The notes below the pieces were generated by a model. That model was not told where the DNA came from, searched no databases, and saw only the letters and a program-made list of their open reading frames with translations. A program made the translations under genes and the position numbers. From positions 124,001-188,000 of the forward strand of contig NZ_AIDW01000023.1 of the NCBI RefSeq assembly GCF_000251145.1: a stretch of 64,000 bases of DNA, read 5' to 3'. This stretch comes from Sphingomonas sp. PAMC 26621 (GTDB taxonomy: Bacteria > Pseudomonadota > Alphaproteobacteria > Sphingomonadales > Sphingomonadaceae). Below, one piece after another: positions 14,554 to 23,565 of this stretch; within the stretch, counting starts at the first letter, position 1, and every line of letters starts with the position of its first letter.

Positions 14554-17486
14554 TTATACCTTCCGCGTGCGGCGGATTTCCTCGCGGACGCTGTGGCCGA
14601 GCGCATCGGCGACCAGCGCCGCCTGCTCGGTCTGGTGCCGCTTCATCAAGCCCGTCGCAGGAGAGGCCGAAGCCGCACGACCCGCATAGCGCGCCCGCGT
14701 CACCGAACTGCCAACGTCGGCGAGGACCTCTTCGAGGAACGGCTCGACGAAGCTCCACGCGCCATTGTTCTTCGGCTCTTCCTGCGCCCACACCACCGTC
14801 TCGAGGTTGGGCATGCGCTGCATCCGCTCGACCAGCGGTTCGCCCGGGAAGGGATAAAGCTGCTCGACCCGCACGATCGCGGTGTTGGTGTCGCCCGCAG
14901 CATCGCGTGCCTCGATCAGGTCGTAGGCGACCTTGCCCGAGCACAGGACGAGCCGCTTGACGTCGATGTCGGCGGGCGCCGACGGATCGCTCAGCAACCG
15001 CTTGAAGTGGCTGTCGCCGAGGAAGTCGTCGATCTGCGACACCGCCATCTTGTGCCGCAACAGCGACTTGGGCGTGAAGACGATCAGCGGCTTGCGGAAC
15101 GAGCGGTGCATCTGCCGGCGCAGCAGGTGGAAATAGTTGGCCGGGGTCGTGCAGTTCGCGACCTGCATGTTGTCCTGCGCGCACAACTGGAGGAAGCGCT
15201 CGATCCGCGCGGAGCTATGCTCCGGCCCCTGCCCTTCGTAGCCGTGCGGCAGCAGCATCACGAGCCCATTTGCGCGGAGCCACTTGGCTTCCCCGCTCGC
15301 GATGAACTGATCGATCATGATCTGCGCACCGTTCATGAAGTCGCCGAACTGCGCTTCCCACATGACCAGCGTCTTGGGGTCCGCCAGCGCGTAGCCGTAC
15401 TCGAAGCCGAGCACGCCATATTCGCTGAGCGGCGAGTCGAGCACCTCGAACCGGCCGTGCGGGATCGTCTCGAGCGGGCGATACTTGTGCTCGTCGGTCT
15501 GATCGACCCAGACGGCGTGACGCTGCGAGAACGTCCCGCGCCCCGAATCCTGCCCAGACAGGCGGACGCCATAGCCTTCCGACAACAGCGACCCGAACGC
15601 GAGCGCCTCGCCGGTCGCCCAGTCGAAGTTGCGGCCCGACTTGAACATCTCGCGCTTGGCGTCGAGCACGCGGTTGAGCGTCTTGTGAACCGCCAGATCT
15701 TCGGGGATCGTCGTCAGCGTGCGACCGAGCGAATCGAACAACTTCTGCTCCATCCCCGTATTGACGTTGCGGCGCTCCGTCTCGGCATCGGCGGGGGCAT
15801 GAAGCCCCGACCAGCGCCCGGCGAACCAGTCCGCCTTGTTGGGCTTGTAGCTCGCGCCCGCCTCGAACTCGCCTTCGAGCAGCGTGGTGTACTGCTTGAT
15901 ATTCTCGTCGATCCAGGCCGCGTCGATGACCTTCTGGTCGATCAGCTTCTTGCCGTAGATCTCGCTGACCGGCGGGTGATCCTTGATTTCCTTGTACATC
16001 AGCGGCTGAGTGAAGCCCGGCTCGTCGCCTTCATTGTGACCGAAGCGGCGGTAGCACCACATGTCGATCACGATGTCGCGGTGGAACTGCTGACGGAATT
16101 CCATCGCCATCTTGGTGGCGAAGGTCACCGCCTCGGGATCGTCGCCATTGACGTGGAAGATCGGTGCCTGAACGCCCTTGGCAACGTCCGACGGATAGGG
16201 CGACGAGCGCGCGAACTGCGGGCTGGTGGTAAAGCCGACCTGATTGTTGATGATGAAGTGGACGCAGCCGCCGGTATTATACCCGCGAATGCCGGAGAAG
16301 CCGAGGCACTCCCACACGATCCCCTGCCCCGCGAACGCCGCGTCTCCGTGGATCAGCACGGGAGCGATGCCTTGTGCTCGGTGAGATCGTTCGCGATAGT
16401 CTGGATCGCGCGGGTCTTGCCGAGGACGACCGGGTCTTTGGCCTCGAGATGCGACGGGTTGGCGACCAGCGACATGTGGACGCTGATCCCGTCGAACTCG
16501 CGGTCGGTCGAGGTGCCGAGGTGATATTTCACGTCGCCCGAACCCGCGACGTCATCGGGGTTGTCCGACCCGCCGCCGAATTCGTGGAAGATGATGCGGA
16601 ACGGCTTGGCCATCACGTTGGTGAGGACGTTCAGACGCCCGCGATGCGCCATGCCAAAGACGATCTCCTTCACGCCGAGCGAACCACCATATTTGATGAT
16701 CGATTCGAGCGCGGGGATCATGCTCTCGCCACCGTCGAGCCCGAAGCGCTTGGTGCCGACATACTTCTTGCCGCAGAAGCGTTCCCACTGCTCGGCCTCG
16801 ATCACCTTGTTGAGGATCGCCTTCTTGCCGAGGTCGGTGAACTCGATCGCCTTGTCCTTGCCTTCCATGCGGTCCTGCAGGAAGCGCCGCTCCTCGACGT
16901 CGGCGATGTGCATATATTCCAGGCCGACATTGCCGCAATAATTGGCGCGCAGCGTGTCGACGAGTTCGCGCACGGTCGCCCATTGCAGCCCCATCGTCCC
17001 GCCGAGATAGACCGGGCGGTCGATGTCGGAATCCGAGAAGCCATGATATTCGGTCTGGAGATCGGCGGGCATCTCGCGCTTGGAGAGACCCAACGGATCG
17101 AGATTGGCGGCGAGATGTCCACGCACGCGGTACGTGCGGATGAGCAGCATCGCGCGGATCGAGTCACCCGCGGCGCGGATGATGTCATCCTGGCTGACCG
17201 CGGGGGCCGCGGCAGGAGCTGGCTTCGCGCCGCCCTTGGCGGGCTTGGGCGCGGGCTCCATCTGGGTCGGGTCGAGCGCGGCGGTCAGGTCGTCGGTGGT
17301 CGACAGCGGCCACCGCGCCGACTGCCAGCTCGGGCCGCTGGACGAACCCTCGAGCCCTTCGAAAAAGCCACGCCAGGCCGGCTCGACGCTGTCCGGGGAC
17401 GTGCGGAAACGCGCGTAGAGCGTCTCGATGAACGCGGGGCTGACGCCGCCTGCGATATCGCCGAAGTCCTGGTTCTCGTAGCCCAT
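14554..17486 (-). pseudogene. odhA: 2-oxoglutarate dehydrogenase E1, single-base frameshift (possible sequencing error)
   Basis: The thiamine-dependent E1 that decarboxylates 2-oxoglutarate. The N-terminal frame (17486 to 16353) runs from MGYENQDFGD to EHKASLPC then TGA. The C-terminal frame (16359 to 14554) resumes at LIHGDAAFAGQG. Inserting one C on the plus strand at about 16359/16360 restores ASLPVLIHGD and gives 978 codons, a normal E1 length with no other lesion. Key E1 parts are intact, including HRGRLNVL, GDAAFAGQG and the C-terminal transketolase-like domain with [10 protein letters not shown]. No canonical slippery heptamer is seen. Because the gene is central to the TCA cycle and otherwise perfect, a base-calling error in a GG run is more likely than true loss. 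Confidence 0.85.
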
Positions 17487-17534
17487 AGCGAGTCCTCGTC
17501 ACCCCGGAACATTGGGGTCTCTAGTAGTGGGACA

Positions 17535-17581
17535 CCGCCGCGCCCGACCGGACGCGGCGGCCCCGACCAACCGGCCGGGGC
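17535..17581 (-). other. Two hairpins in the sucD-odhA intergenic region
   Basis: CCGCCGCG (17535-17542) pairs with CGCGGCGG (17553-17560). GCCCCG (17560-17565) pairs with CGGGGC (17576-17581). They lie 11 bp past the sucD stop within the TCA transcript and may act as an attenuator or mRNA processing/stability element. Confidence 0.45.
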
Positions 17582-17590
17582 GACGTGCCT

Positions 17591-18475
17591 TTAACCCTTG
17601 AGCACTTCCAGCAAGGTCGTGCCCAGTTCGCTCGGCGAAGCGGAAACGCGGATACCCGCGCGCTCCATCGCCGCAATCTTGTCTTCCGCGCCGCCCTGGC
17701 CGCCCGAGACGATCGCACCGGCATGACCCATGCGACGACCCGGAGGTGCCGTACGGCCCGCGATGAAGCCGGCCATCGGCTTCTTGCGGCCACGCTTGGC
17801 CTCGTCGATCAGGAACTGCGCAGCCTCTTCCTCGGCCGAACCACCGATCTCGCCGATCATGATGATCGACTTGGTCGCGTCGTCGGCGAGGAACAGCTCG
17901 AGCACATCGATGAAGTTCGTGCCGTTGACCGGATCGCCACCGATGCCGACTGCGGTCGTCTGACCGAGACCAGCGTTCGACGTCTGGAACACCGCCTCAT
18001 AGGTGAGCGTGCCTGAACGGCTGACAACGCCGACCGAACCCTGCTTGAAGATGCTGCCGGGCATGATGCCGATCTTGCACTCGCCGGGGGTCAGGACGCC
18101 GGGGCAGTTCGGGCCGATCAGGCGCGACTTGGACCCCGAAAGCGCGCGCTTGACGCGAACCATGTCGAGCACCGGAATGCCCTCGGTGATCGTGACGATC
18201 AGCGGGACCTGCGCGTCGATCGCCTCGAGGATCGAATCCGCCGCGAAGGGGGGCGGAACGTAGATCACCGACGCGGTCGCGCCGGTCATGGCGACGGCTT
18301 CGGCCACGGTGTCATACACCGGCAGGTCGAGGTGAGTCGTGCCGCCCTTGCCGGGCGTGACGCCGCCGACCATCTTGGTGCCGTATTCCAGCGCCGCCTT
18401 GGTGTGGAAGCTGCCGGTTTCCCCGGTCATGCCCTGGGTGATGACCTTGGTGTTCTTGTCGACGAGGATGCTCAT
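17591..18475 (-). CDS. sucD: Succinate-CoA ligase (ADP-forming), alpha subunit
   Basis: 294 residues, the CoA-binding and phospho-histidine subunit of succinyl-CoA synthetase, making ATP or GTP in the TCA cycle. The N-terminal Rossmann CoA-binding domain contains [19 protein letters not shown], then [27 protein letters not shown] is central, and [20 protein letters not shown] carries the phosphorylated His near residue 250. It lies between mdh and odhA on the same strand. The beta subunit gene sucC is not in the window, which differs from many alphaproteobacteria that have sucC next to sucD. The ATG at 18475 has an AGGAAGAG ribosome-binding site. Confidence 0.97.
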   Translation of the reverse strand: MSILVDKNTKVITQGMTGETGSFHTKAALEYGTKMVGGVTPGKGGTTHLDLPVYDTVAEAVAMTGATASVIYVPPPFAADSILEAIDAQVPLIVTITEGIPVLDMVRVKRALSGSKSRLIGPNCPGVLTPGECKIGIMPGSIFKQGSVGVVSRSGTLTYEAVFQTSNAGLGQTTAVGIGGDPVNGTNFIDVLELFLADDATKSIIMIGEIGGSAEEEAAQFLIDEAKRGRKKPMAGFIAGRTAPPGRRMGHAGAIVSGGQGGAEDKIAAMERAGIRVSASPSELGTTLLEVLKG

Positions 18476-18500
18476 GCAGCACTCTTCCTAAATAAGAGAA

Positions 18501-18530
18501 TGCGGGGATCGCGCAGCCGCGCTCCCCGCA
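18501..18530 (-). other. Hairpin between mdh and sucD
   Basis: TGCGGGGA (18501-18508) pairs perfectly with TCCCCGCA (18523-18530), with an inner GCGC-AGCC-GCGC stem. It sits in the 62-bp gap of the TCA operon without a U-tract, so an mRNA-stability or partial-termination role is more likely than full termination. Confidence 0.5.
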
Positions 18531-18537
18531 GAGAATA

Positions 18538-19542
<1,005 letters not shown>

Positions 19543-19632
19543 TCAGGAGCGATCGGGCGAGCTCTGCCGGGCGCGGGCTTAGGCGGGTTTTCGCGTTTGG
19601 GCAACCCGTAAGGCAAAGGATTTGGCTTGTTA

Positions 19633-19649
19633 TTGCAATTCATTCGCAA
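19633..19649. promoter_or_regulatory. Fur-like palindrome upstream of mdh
   Basis: TTGCAATTCATTCGCAA is a 17-mer with 6 of 8 arm positions self-complementary, in the style of alphaproteobacterial Fur/Mur boxes (TGC...AT-ATT...GCA). A wider inverted repeat ATTGCA/TGCAAT (19632-19637, 19651-19656) overlaps it. It is 133 bp upstream of the mdh start. Regulation is inferred from shape only. Confidence 0.3.
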
Positions 19650-19667
19650 GTGCAATTAGCCTTTTCT

Positions 19668-19745
19668 GTGCTCCTGCGGAGGCAGGAGCCCAGAGTTACA
19701 CGGCGCGACGCCCGTAACCCTGGATACCCGTCTTCGCGGGGAAAC
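19668..19745. repeat. Copy 2 of the GCTCCTGC repeat family
   Basis: Begins with the same left half as the 14474 element: GTGCTCCTGC-GGAG-GCAGGAGC followed by CCAGAGTT. It ends with AACCCTGGAT followed by CCCG...CGGGG. The right half differs from copy 1, so it is a mosaic or diverged member. It lies between mdh and zapE. Confidence 0.6.
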
Positions 19746-19765
19746 TGTTCGTTACACGGATCGGC

Positions 19766-20875
19766 TCAATCCCCGCCATGCCCCGCCGCGAGATACTCTT
19801 CCGACCGCATCTCTTCGAGCCGGCTGATCGTCCGGTCGAATTCGAACCGCCCGTCCCCACTTTCATACAGCTCCTGCGGCTGCGCATCCGCCGCCGCGAG
19901 CAGCTTGACCTTCTGTTCGTACAGCGCGTCGATCAGCGCGACGAAACGCGCCGCCTCGTTGCGATTGTCCGGCCCGAGCTTGGGAATGCCGACCACGATC
20001 ACCGTATGATAGCGCCGCGCGATCGCGATATAGTCCGCGCTCCCGCGCGCTTCCTCGCACAGCCGCTTGAAGCTGAACACCGCGACGCCCTTCAGCGCCT
20101 TGGGGACATGGACGCTCCGCCCCTGCACGACCAGATCCTCGGACGGAACGTGCGCGCGGTCCTCGACCGGAAAGTCGGTCAGGCGAAAGAAATCGCCCGA
20201 AAGCAATTTGGTCGCCTCGGGGCCATTGGGGACCAGCCACGTATCGATCGACCCAAGCCGGTCCCGCCGATAATCCACCGGCCCGTTGAGCGTGATCACC
20301 TCCATCCGCGCTTCGATCAGCGCGATGAAGGGCAGGAAATGCTCGCGGTTGAGCCCGTTCTTGTAGAGATCGGCGGGCGGTCGGTTGGAGGTGGTGACGA
20401 CGGTCACGCCCTCTTCCAGCAACAGCGTGAACAGCCGCGACAGGATCATCGCATCCGGACTGTTCGTCACCATCATCTCGTCGAACGCGAGCAGCCGCAC
20501 CTCCTCCGCAATCGCTCTGGCGAGCGGCGGGATCGGATCGCCAAGTTCCTTGGCGCGCTCCACCGCAAGCCGCTGGTGCACCTCCAGCATGAATTCGGCA
20601 AAATGGACGCGCCGCTTGCGCCGAATGTCGAGCGCATCAAAGAACAGGTCCATCAGCATCGACTTGCCGCGGCCGACCCCGCCCCAGACATACAATCCGC
20701 GCGGCGCCTCCGGCTTGCGCCCCAGCACGCGCCACAGCATCGACCCGCGCTTGGGCGTCGCTTCCAGCGCGGAAGCAAGATCGGCAAGGCGGCGCGCCGC
20801 GGCAGCCTGTTCGGGGTCGGGCTTGAGTTCCCCCGAGGCGATCAGCGCGTCGTAACGCGCGAGGACATTCGTCAT
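19766..20875 (-). CDS. zapE: Cell division protein ZapE (AFG1-like ATPase)
   Basis: 369 residues of the AFG1/ZapE P-loop ATPase family. Walker A is in WGGVGRGKSMLMDLFFD near residue 65. HFAEFMLEVHQRL follows, then Walker B LLAFDEMMVTNSPDAM and the sensor-like VVTTSNRPPADLYKNGLNR. Family members act at the Z-ring during constriction or stress, and related mitochondrial proteins assist respiratory complex quality control. The thioesterase gene ends 7 bp upstream of the ATG, and sdhB is further upstream, so the three may be co-transcribed. Downstream is the repeat-containing gap before the TCA operon. Confidence 0.93.
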   Translation of the reverse strand: MTNVLARYDALIASGELKPDPEQAAAARRLADLASALEATPKRGSMLWRVLGRKPEAPRGLYVWGGVGRGKSMLMDLFFDALDIRRKRRVHFAEFMLEVHQRLAVERAKELGDPIPPLARAIAEEVRLLAFDEMMVTNSPDAMILSRLFTLLLEEGVTVVTTSNRPPADLYKNGLNREHFLPFIALIEARMEVITLNGPVDYRRDRLGSIDTWLVPNGPEATKLLSGDFFRLTDFPVEDRAHVPSEDLVVQGRSVHVPKALKGVAVFSFKRLCEEARGSADYIAIARRYHTVIVVGIPKLGPDNRNEAARFVALIDALYEQKVKLLAAADAQPQELYESGDGRFEFDRTISRLEEMRSEEYLAAGHGGD

Positions 20876-20882
20876 TCTGCAA

Positions 20883-21356
20883 TTATACTCGCTCGGAGGC
20901 CGGGCCGGGCGGCGGTGGCGTCGACTTGCGCAGCGTCCCCGTAAAACTGGCGATGGTCGGCCGGTCGTCCTGAACGATCAGCCCGCGCAGGAAGAGCATG
21001 TTGCGTGTCTCGCGGAGCAGCTCGAGTCGCGCCTCCAGCGGAACGCCGATCGCGCCGCCGCCGATGAATTGCGCCGACAGGTCAAGCGTCACCGCCCCAC
21101 CCGCCGACAACACGCCGAAGCCGCGCGCGGCGGCGAACAGCGCGACGTCCATAAAGCCGAGCAGCGCGCCCCCGTGGACGTCTCCGCGCATGTTGGAATG
21201 TTCGTGGCGCGGCAGCATCCGCACCCGCGCGATCTCGGCTTCGACCTTTACCAGCAACGGCTCGAGGAAGGCATTGTAGCGAGTCGCATCCCGGAACTGC
21301 CACCGCTTCCATCCCGGCTGATCGGGATCGTCCTCATAAATGAAGGGTGCGGTCAA
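20883..21356 (-). CDS. PaaI-family hotdog thioesterase
   Basis: 157 residues with a single hotdog domain. The HSNMRGDVHGGALLGFMDVAL segment is the central helix with the conserved Gly-Gly and acidic residue expected for the PaaI/YbgC-like acyl-CoA thioesterases. Strands GGAVTLDLSAQFIGG and the ARLELLRETRNMLFLRG stretch follow. The last 15 residues are Pro-rich and probably disordered. Substrate cannot be predicted. It is 7 bp upstream of zapE and about 68 bp after sdhB on the same strand, suggesting a shared transcript. Confidence 0.85.
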   Translation of the reverse strand: MTAPFIYEDDPDQPGWKRWQFRDATRYNAFLEPLLVKVEAEIARVRMLPRHEHSNMRGDVHGGALLGFMDVALFAAARGFGVLSAGGAVTLDLSAQFIGGGAIGVPLEARLELLRETRNMLFLRGLIVQDDRPTIASFTGTLRKSTPPPPGPASERV

Positions 21357-21424
21357 ACGGGGCGTTCCCTGGGGCCTGCCCCCGCCGCGGCGTCAGATCG
21401 AGCGCCGGGCGGGGGTGGCGAAGC

Positions 21425-22210
21425 TCAAACGACGCGTTCGGCTTCCATCTTCTTGATTTCCGCGATCGCCTTGGCGGGGTTGAGACCCTTGGGGCAGACA
21501 TTCGCGCAGTTCATGATCGTGTGGCAGCGATACAGGCGGAACGGATCCTCGAGCTCGTCGAGTCGCTCGCCGGTCATCTCGTCGCGGCTGTCGGCGAGCC
21601 AACGATAGGCCTGCAACAGGATCGCCGGGCCAAGGAACTTGTCGCTGTTCCACCAGTAGCTCGGGCACGCGGTCGAGCAGCATGCGCACAGGATGCACTC
21701 GTACAGACCGTCGAGCTTCTCGCGCTCCTGTGGCGACTGGAGTCGCTCCTTACCCGCGGGGGGCGGGGTCACCGTCTGCAGCCACGGCTTGATCGACGAA
21801 TATTGCGCATAGAAGTGCGTGAAGTCGGGAACGAGGTCCTTGATCACTTCCATGTGCGGCAGCGGCGTGATGCGGATGTCGCCCTTCACGTCCTCGATGG
21901 CGGTCGTGCAGGCGAGGCCGTTCTTGCCATCGATGTTCATCGAGCACGACCCGCAAATGCCTTCGCGGCACGAGCGGCGGAAGGTGAGCGACGAATCCTG
22001 CTCGCCCTTCATCTTGATCAGCGCGTCGAGCACCATCGGGCCGCACGAGTCGAGATCGACCTCGAACGTGTCGTAATGCGGGTTCGCGTTCGCATCGGGG
22101 TCATACCGATAGATCTTGAACTTCTTGATGCGTTTCGCCTCAGGCGCGGCCTTGTGGACCTTGCCGCCCGACTTGGGCTTGGAGTTGGCGGGGAGGAAGA
22201 ATTCGGCCAT
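21425..22210 (-). CDS. sdhB: Succinate dehydrogenase iron-sulfur subunit
   Basis: 261 residues, carrying the three Fe-S clusters that move electrons from FAD in SdhA to ubiquinone. The 2Fe-2S ligands are in [15 protein letters not shown] near residue 85. The 4Fe-4S and 3Fe-4S ligands are in [17 protein letters not shown] and [17 protein letters not shown]. All expected cysteines are present. It is separated from sdhA by 1.35 kb holding a ClpP-like gene, a broken hicA and a DUF1902 gene. The other three sdh genes are contiguous, so sdhB may have its own promoter in the 139-bp gap at 22211-22349. Confidence 0.97.
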   Translation of the reverse strand: MAEFFLPANSKPKSGGKVHKAAPEAKRIKKFKIYRYDPDANANPHYDTFEVDLDSCGPMVLDALIKMKGEQDSSLTFRRSCREGICGSCSMNIDGKNGLACTTAIEDVKGDIRITPLPHMEVIKDLVPDFTHFYAQYSSIKPWLQTVTPPPAGKERLQSPQEREKLDGLYECILCACCSTACPSYWWNSDKFLGPAILLQAYRWLADSRDEMTGERLDELEDPFRLYRCHTIMNCANVCPKGLNPAKAIAEIKKMEAERVV

Positions 22211-22349
22211 CGCTTGCTCGCGTTTTCCATCCAGGAGGGCGGGTTACCGCCGGGTTGTGCAGATAGCCGTACACAAGCAACGCCCTTGTCGCAAACCCTT
22301 GCAGCACTGAATTGCTGCATGTGCGATTGCACGGGACGGTCTCGTCCGA

Positions 22350-22910
22350 TCAGATGACGTCGAGCACCAGCCCCCGGTCGCGCGCTTCCTCGGCCTCGAT
22401 ATACCAGTTGGACGGTGCCTTCTCTCGCAGCTCCTCGAAGGTCACCTGGCTGTCGCGAACGATCGCGCGGAACCCCTCTTCCTCGATCTCGATCGAATGC
22501 TCGACTTCGTGGAGCGCGGCCTTGATCGATGCCACTACCATCCGCAGCGGTCCGTTGAGGTCGATTTGCTTTTTGATCTGCCGCTCGTGGAGCATCAACC
22601 GCGTGTGCCGCGTCAGGAACCGCCGCGAGACCGGAAACGCCGACATGAAGGTCGCCCCCGCCGAATAGACCGCGACCTTGCCGAGAAACAGGATTTCGCG
22701 CCCGTCGTGATCCTCGAGCAGGCGGATATCGTCCGCCATCGTCCGCGCGACCTCCGGGTCGCCCCCGAGCGTAGTCAGCGCAATGACGAGCGTCCCTTCC
22801 GCCGGGCAATTGCCAAGCTGGGCACGAAAGTTCTCGTACATCAACTGGTCGACGGTGCCGGACAAACGGATGTGCGGATTGGCGAGCAGGGGATAGCGCG
22901 GGTCTGACAT
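22350..22910 (-). CDS. ClpP-like serine protease homologue (peptidase S14 fold)
   Basis: 186 residues with a ClpP/crotonase-type fold. The N-terminal strand IRLSGTVD and the helix VIALTTLGGDPEVARTMADDIR match ClpP layout. Ser83 in VYSAGATFM and His108 in RLMLHE occupy the positions of the ClpP catalytic Ser and His. The third residue is less clear: the usual Asp before FMSAEEA is replaced by APSNWYIEAEEA, so activity is uncertain. It lacks the N-terminal loops and the ClpX-docking context of housekeeping ClpP, and no Clp ATPase is near. It lies inside the sdh locus between the hicA remnant and sdhB. A specialised or non-canonical ClpP is the best call. Confidence 0.75.
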   Translation of the reverse strand: MSDPRYPLLANPHIRLSGTVDQLMYENFRAQLGNCPAEGTLVIALTTLGGDPEVARTMADDIRLLEDHDGREILFLGKVAVYSAGATFMSAFPVSRRFLTRHTRLMLHERQIKKQIDLNGPLRMVVASIKAALHEVEHSIEIEEEGFRAIVRDSQVTFEELREKAPSNWYIEAEEARDRGLVLDVI

Positions 22911-22988
22911 GATCGCGGAAACCGGCGGGGCGGTGGTGGAGTTCCGGGAAAAGTGAAATTCGCGTGCGCAACCCTCTGGCGATACCGA

Positions 22989-23186
22989 TTAGATTTTACC
23001 CTTGATGCCGGCCTGCTTGAGAATCGCCATCGCGGTAAATCGTTTGTGTGTTCCGGCATCGACCGTGAAATGCAGATCGGTGATAGGACTATATCAGATC
23101 TCGTGATCGCCCTTTCCATTGCGGACGAACGAACACCCATGCTCCCGTAGCAGGCGCTTCAAGTCACGGCCGTAGCCCGTAACCAT
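22989..23186 (-). pseudogene. hicA-family toxin interrupted by an in-frame TGA
   Basis: A 65-codon frame beginning at ATG 23186, overlapping the DUF1902 stop as TGATG. It reads GRDLKRLLREHGCSFVRNG then KGDHEI, then TGA at codon 31 (23094-23096), then YSPITDLHFTVDAGTHKRF and AILKQAGIKGKI and a terminal TAA. HicA proteins of this type have KGDHEIWYSP, so the TGA replaces an expected Trp codon TGG by a single G-to-A change. The C-terminal ILKQAG motif and the double-stranded RNA-binding-like core are otherwise intact. The catalytic His lies before the stop. The toxin is most likely inactive, leaving an orphan antitoxin. A base-call error cannot be excluded. Confidence 0.75.
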
Positions 23187-23431
23187 CAGGCTGCGACCGG
23201 TATCGTACTTTCGTGAAACGCAACCAGCCGAAGCGCATGCGGTCCGGAACGGCGATCTTCGTCGATGAGATGCGCATTGTCGGAAATCAGTTCCGGCATC
23301 ACCGCAGCGGCGCGGTCGCGCAGTCGTTCAAGCGTGTCGCCCTCGGTAACAAGACCCGGCACGTCGCAATCGACGGTGTACCAGATATGCGCCTCTGGGT
23401 CATAGGCCGCATGAAGAGTCCAAAGCGCCAT
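23186..23431 (-). CDS. DUF1902 / HicB-like antitoxin
   Basis: 81 residues with a HicB-like partial RNase H fold of the DUF1902 type. AHIWYTVDCDVPGLVTEG is followed by the helix DTLERLRDRAAAVMPELI and a final strand ALRLVAFHES. It has no ribbon-helix-helix DNA-binding tail, as usual for DUF1902. A strong GGAGG ribosome-binding site precedes the ATG. The stop overlaps the ATG of the broken hicA, the normal antitoxin-first or coupled layout of such pairs. It lies 134 bp downstream of sdhA on the same strand and may be expressed by read-through from the sdh operon. Confidence 0.75.
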   Translation of the reverse strand: MALWTLHAAYDPEAHIWYTVDCDVPGLVTEGDTLERLRDRAAAVMPELISDNAHLIDEDRRSGPHALRLVAFHESTIPVAA

Positions 23432-23565
23432 CGGTGCCTCCGTAGATCACGACGATAGGCCGGGGAGCCGAAGCCTTCAAGCGAACAACCGGGAGGCCGC
23501 CGGTGGTTGCGGCAAACACCTGACTGGAAGGCTCCGTCAGAGGTTCGCCGCAACCATCTGTTCGT

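Noticed and set aside
16353..16370. Programmed -1 ribosomal frameshift in odhA
   Set aside because: The shifted reading would give the right residues, but no X-XXY-YYZ heptamer or clear downstream stimulator was seen, and such recoding is not known for this enzyme.
14593..16524. 643-codon open frame opposite odhA
   Set aside because: No domain features and it mirrors the odhA reading frame; typical antisense shadow of a high-G+C gene.
23094..23096. In-frame TGA in hicA as recoding (selenocysteine or tryptophan)
   Set aside because: All other genes here use TGA as stop, and no selenocysteine insertion element is seen. A plain nonsense change or base-call error is simpler.
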